From NCBI GenBank assembly GCA_035707965.1, contig DASSTJ010000119.1, forward strand, positions 1 to 8,613: a stretch of 8,613 nt of DNA, given 5' to 3'. Made by a program: the position numbers and the translations under genes. The notes under the pieces are model-generated. The model worked only from the letters and a program-made list of their open reading frames with translations, ran no database searches and was not told where the DNA came from. This DNA comes from DASSTJ01 sp035707965. Lineage in GTDB: Bacteria; Actinomycetota; Actinomycetes; Actinomycetales; Angustibacteraceae. How positions within the stretch are numbered: position 1 is the stretch's first letter; every line of letters begins with the position of its first letter. This document shows, piece after piece, positions 5,157 through 8,613 of the stretch.

Positions 5157-6122
5157 GTGGGCCATCCCGACGAGGACCCTCGGCCCGTGGCCGCCGACGC
5201 CACGCACGTCGACCGAGCGGGTGGCGAACCGGCGGAGGCGCTGCGCACGGAGCTGGTCGCCGTGGTCGTCGCCGTCGTCGACGGGCTGCCGCACGTGCTC
5301 ACCTCGGCCGGTGAGCCGAGGCTGCCGTCGGGCCCGCTGCAGTCGCGTCACCGCTCGATGCAGGCCGGGCTGCGGTCGTGGGTGGAGCAGCAGACCGGTC
5401 ACCCGCTCGGCTACGTCGAGCAGCTCTACACCTTCGCCGACGCGGGCCGGGCGGGTCACGGCGGGCGCGTCATCTCCGTCTCCTACCTCGGTCTCACCCG
5501 GGTCGTCGACGCGTCTTCGGCGTGGCGCTCGTGGTACGAGCTGTTCCCGTGGGAGGACCAGCGCGCCGACGGGCCGGCCGTCGTGGACGAGCTCATCGCG
5601 CCGATGCTCGCCGGCTGGGTGTCGTCGTCCGACCCACGAGAGCAGCTGGTCCGTCGCCAACGCTGCGACATCACGTTCGGTCGCGGTTCGCACCCGTGGC
5701 TGCCGGACCTCGTGCTGCAGCGGTACGAGCTGCTCTACGAGGCGGGACTCGTGCCCGAGTCCCCGCGGCCGGCTGCGGTCACCGTGCCGGGGGAACCCAT
5801 GGTGCACGACCACCGGCGCATCCTCGCCACGGGCATCGCCAGGCTGCGCACCAAGAGCCAGTACCGACCGATGGTGTTCGAGCTCATGCCCGAGGAGTTC
5901 ACGCTGGGCCAGCTGCAGCTGGTGGTCGAGGCGATCGCCGGTGGTCGGCTGCACAAGCAGAACTTCCGCCGCCTGGTGGCGCAGCAGGAGCTCGTGGAGC
6001 CGACCGGTCACGTGACGCGTGAGACCGGGGGCAGGCCCGCCCAGACCTTCCGCTTCCGCCGGGAGGTGCTGGCCGAGCGCCAGGTCGCCGGCACGAGCCT
6101 GCCGGTCGTCCGGTCACGCTGA
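5157..6122 (+). CDS. nrtR: NrtR-type Nudix-related transcriptional regulator of NAD biosynthesis
   Basis: A 321-residue protein with the NrtR layout. Residues 32-160 form a Nudix-like domain starting with ELVAVVVAVVDGLPHVLT. Where the Nudix box should be (about 58-81) the sequence is AGLRSWVEQQTG, so the REUxEE catalytic residues are missing and hydrolysis is unlikely. A linker with SYLGLTR (109-115) follows. Residues 235-302 are a winged helix (YRPMVFELMPEEFTLGQLQLV, a recognition-helix region near HKQNFRRLV, and a wing GGRPAQTFRF). Characterised NrtR proteins repress NAD genes and release DNA on binding ADP-ribose. Here nadA follows on the same strand 130 bp downstream with a palindrome between them, so control of nadA is the likely job. 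From memory, Mycobacterium tuberculosis also has an NrtR-like gene beside nadA. The GTG start rests on a strong GGGAGGA. The first 30 residues are polar and may be disordered. Confidence 0.9.
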   Translation: MGHPDEDPRPVAADATHVDRAGGEPAEALRTELVAVVVAVVDGLPHVLTSAGEPRLPSGPLQSRHRSMQAGLRSWVEQQTGHPLGYVEQLYTFADAGRAGHGGRVISVSYLGLTRVVDASSAWRSWYELFPWEDQRADGPAVVDELIAPMLAGWVSSSDPREQLVRRQRCDITFGRGSHPWLPDLVLQRYELLYEAGLVPESPRPAAVTVPGEPMVHDHRRILATGIARLRTKSQYRPMVFELMPEEFTLGQLQLVVEAIAGGRLHKQNFRRLVAQQELVEPTGHVTRETGGRPAQTFRFRREVLAERQVAGTSLPVVRSR

Positions 6123-6128
6123 GGCCGC

Positions 6129-6145
6129 GGCTCGGGCGAGGAGCC
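6129..6145. terminator. Small hairpin after nrtR, possible terminator
   Basis: GGCTC (6129-6133) pairs with GAGCC (6141-6145) around a seven-base loop, starting 6 bp after the nrtR stop. No U-tract follows. It may end nrtR transcripts ahead of the nadA promoter. Confidence 0.35.
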
Positions 6146-6147
6146 AG

Positions 6148-6161
6148 GGGACCAAGGTCCC
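6148..6161. promoter_or_regulatory. Second dyad upstream of nadA
   Basis: GGGACC and GGTCCC arms around a central AA form a near-perfect 14-bp dyad. It lies 6 bp before the candidate NrtR operator, where a -35 region would be expected. It could be a further protein-binding site or part of the nrtR terminator. Confidence 0.3.
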
Positions 6162-6167
6162 GTGACT

Positions 6168-6186
6168 TATGCTCAGGGTGGGCATA
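6168..6186. promoter_or_regulatory. Candidate NrtR operator overlapping the nadA promoter
   Basis: TATGCTCA (6168-6175) and TGGGCATA (6179-6186) form a palindrome with seven of eight arm positions matching and a GGG centre. The left arm contains TATGCT, a fair -10 hexamer, so bound repressor would block the promoter. The site is 66 bp upstream of the nadA ATG and in the gap between nrtR and its expected target. A perfect 10-bp palindrome, GCATATATGC (6182-6191), overlaps its right arm. NrtR binding is inferred from position and symmetry. Confidence 0.55.
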
Positions 6187-6242
6187 TATGCTGCTCCTGG
6201 ACGCGGGCGAACGGCGCACCGCGAAGCAGGCCCACGGCGGCC

Positions 6243-6247
6243 GGAGG
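6243..6247 (+). promoter_or_regulatory. Ribosome binding site fixing the nadA start
   Basis: GGAGG lies 5 bases before the ATG at 6253. An in-frame ATG at 6169 falls inside the candidate operator and would add 28 residues without family support. Confidence 0.75.
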
Positions 6248-6252
6248 CGTGC

Positions 6253-7227
<975 letters not shown>

Positions 7228-7229
7228 GC

Positions 7230-7265
7230 GACCCCAGACCGCACTGCGCACACCCGGGCTGGGTC
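7230..7265. terminator. Weak hairpin between convergent nadA and menJ-like genes
   Basis: GACCC (7230-7234) pairs with GGGTC (7261-7265), extended by AG (7236-7237) with CT (7259-7260) after a single-base bulge, around a 21-base loop. A smaller alternative pairs ACCC (7252-7255) with GGGT (7261-7264). It spans the 36-bp convergent gap and reaches the menJ-like stop codon. There is no U-tract. Confidence 0.25.
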
Positions 7266-8586
7266 AGCGGCGCAGCTCGGCCGCGGCGAACGGCGGGCGG
7301 TCGTCGAAGCGGGTCGACAGACGGCCTGCGGCGTGCCAGAGCCGAGCGACCACGTCGTGGTCGTCCTCGGTGATGAGGTTGCCCATGAGGCGGAGCGCGA
7401 GCGTCATCAGCCCGCGCGAGCGCATGCCGACCGGTCCCGCCGCCGGCAGCAGGCCCGGGACGGTGAAGAGGCCTGCCAGCCGGCGCGCGATCGAGAACGC
7501 CTCGCCGTAGTGGCGGCGCAGCAGGGCAGGCCACGCCTGGTCGAGGTCAGCGCCCTGCGCGACGAGGCCGGCGATCAAGCGCCCTGTCTCGAGCCCGTAG
7601 TCGATCCCCTCGCCGTTCAACGGGTTCACGCACCCGGCGGCGTCGCCGACCATGCCCCAGTTCGGTCCCGCGACCCCTGACACCGCGCCGCCCATCGGCA
7701 GCAGCGCCGACGACGACGCCCTGACCCCGCCGTCCAGCTGCCAGTCGTCGCGGCGGGCGTCGGCGTACACGTCGAGCAACGCCTTGAGCTGCACGTCAGC
7801 CGGCCGCCGCACGGTCGCGAGCGTGCCGACCCCGATGTTCACCTCGCCGTCCCCCAGCGGGAAGACCCAGCCGTAGCCGGACAGCAGGTCGCCCTCGGGT
7901 GAGCGCAGCTCCAGGTGAGAGCTGATCCACGGGTCGTCGCTGCGCGCGGACTTGGCGTAGGCCCGGATGGCGACGCCGTAGGCGGTCTCCCGGTGCCACT
8001 GGCGGCCCAGCACGCGACCCAGCTGGGAGCGGACTCCGTCGGCCACGACCAGCCACCGGCACCGAACCGTGACGCGACGGCCTCCGTGCTCGAAGACGAC
8101 GGCGCTGACGCGGTCACCCGAGCGCTCGACGTCGACGGCGCGGGCGTCGTCGAAGGGGGCGGCGCCGCTCTCCAGAGCGACCTGACGGATCGTCGCGTCC
8201 AGCTCGGTGCGTGGCACCGCGCTGCCGTACGCGGGGAGGCTGCCGCCGGGCCAGGGCAGGTAGAGCTCCTGGCCGAAGCCGGCTGCTCGCAGTCCCCAGC
8301 TGACCGCGCGTCCGCGCAGCCAGTCGCCCAGCCCGAGCCTCGTCAGCTCGGCGACCGCCCGCGGAGTGAGGCCGTCGCCGCAAGCCTTGTCGCGCGGGAA
8401 CGACGCCTTGTCCGCGAGCACGACGTCGAACCCGGCGCGAGCTGCCCAGGCAGCCGCCGCAGAGCCGGCGGGGCCGGCGCCGACGACCAGCACCTCGGCG
8501 TCGCGCGGGAGGTCGCCGACGACGCCTGAGGTGGCGTCGACGTCGGGGCCGCTGCGGTGCCGGCCGGGGCGGGACGTGGTGCTCAC
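7264..8586 (-). CDS. menJ: Geranylgeranyl reductase family flavoprotein, probable menaquinone reductase MenJ
   Basis: A 440-residue FAD-dependent reductase of the geranylgeranyl reductase family. The N-terminal dinucleotide fold has GAGPAG (36-41), followed by FPRDKACGDGLTPRAVAEL (63-81), whose CGDG is the family hallmark. A central substrate domain includes WHRETAYGVAIRAY (197-210), SHLELRSPEG and GYGWVFPLGDGEVNIGVG (237-254). The second FAD motif is GDAAGCVNPLNGEGIDYGLE (314-333). The whole run closely recalls M. tuberculosis MenJ (Rv0561c), which saturates one isoprene unit of menaquinone at the membrane; this is recall, not a computed alignment. An archaeal-type lipid or carotenoid reductase role is less likely. 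The GTG at 8586 is the only start before the FAD motif; its Shine-Dalgarno is weak. The N-terminus has about 30 extra residues, polar and probably disordered. The gene is convergent with nadA; its upstream neighbour is outside the window. Confidence 0.88.
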   Translation of the reverse strand: MSTTSRPGRHRSGPDVDATSGVVGDLPRDAEVLVVGAGPAGSAAAAWAARAGFDVVLADKASFPRDKACGDGLTPRAVAELTRLGLGDWLRGRAVSWGLRAAGFGQELYLPWPGGSLPAYGSAVPRTELDATIRQVALESGAAPFDDARAVDVERSGDRVSAVVFEHGGRRVTVRCRWLVVADGVRSQLGRVLGRQWHRETAYGVAIRAYAKSARSDDPWISSHLELRSPEGDLLSGYGWVFPLGDGEVNIGVGTLATVRRPADVQLKALLDVYADARRDDWQLDGGVRASSSALLPMGGAVSGVAGPNWGMVGDAAGCVNPLNGEGIDYGLETGRLIAGLVAQGADLDQAWPALLRRHYGEAFSIARRLAGLFTVPGLLPAAGPVGMRSRGLMTLALRLMGNLITEDDHDVVARLWHAAGRLSTRFDDRPPFAAAELRR

Positions 8587-8613
8587 CCGTCGATTGTCCC
8601 GGGTCTTCGCCGG

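Noticed and set aside
5909..5922. 14-bp perfect palindrome CCAGCTGCAGCTGG in nrtR
   Set aside because: It encodes part of a Leu-Gln-Leu run using common G+C-rich codons; such short palindromes are expected by chance here.
6169..6252. Upstream in-frame ATG for nadA at 6169
   Set aside because: It lies inside the candidate operator and has no ribosome binding site, while the ATG at 6253 has GGAGG 5 bases before it.

Overview
The window is high-G+C DNA, mostly around 70% G+C or above, with codons ending in G or C, GTG starts and several possible SD-poor or leaderless genes. This points to an actinobacterium. The gene set agrees: an NrtR-type regulator beside nadA, a MenJ-like menaquinone reductase, and small secreted or membrane proteins of actinobacterial style. 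I cannot name a genus. No tRNA, rRNA, CRISPR array, insertion sequence or phage gene is visible.

Layout from left to right. Positions 1-305 hold no gene I can support, and part of this stretch is lower in G+C than the rest. Two uncharacterised envelope genes follow in divergent orientation: a lipoprotein with a C-terminal membrane anchor (minus, 306-1088) and a four-helix membrane protein (plus, 1308-1961). A fused pterin-4a-carbinolamine dehydratase/VOC protein (minus, 1967-2614) diverges from an MFS exporter of the EntS/MFS_3 type (plus, 2722-3987). Two small minus-strand genes come next: an exported protein (4003-4548) and a four-helix membrane protein (4599-5003). Then come nrtR (plus, 5157-6122), nadA (plus, 6253-7227) and a menJ-like flavoprotein (minus, 7264-8586) that ends close to the right edge.

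The best understood unit is nrtR-nadA. NrtR has an N-terminal Nudix-like domain with a degraded catalytic box and a C-terminal winged helix. NadA makes quinolinate, the precursor of NAD. A 19-bp palindrome with 7 of 8 matching arm positions overlaps a possible -10 element upstream of nadA and is the natural candidate NrtR operator. nadB and nadC do not follow nadA here. The menJ-like gene belongs to menaquinone side-chain saturation and is probably a neighbour only.

Most of the window is ordinary chromosomal core and conserved-hypothetical content. I found no clear defence, secretion or biosynthetic system. The points most worth following are the candidate NrtR operator, the PCD-VOC fusion, the divergent pair of unknown envelope proteins, and the inverted repeats that mark nearly every intergenic gap, including all three convergent junctions.
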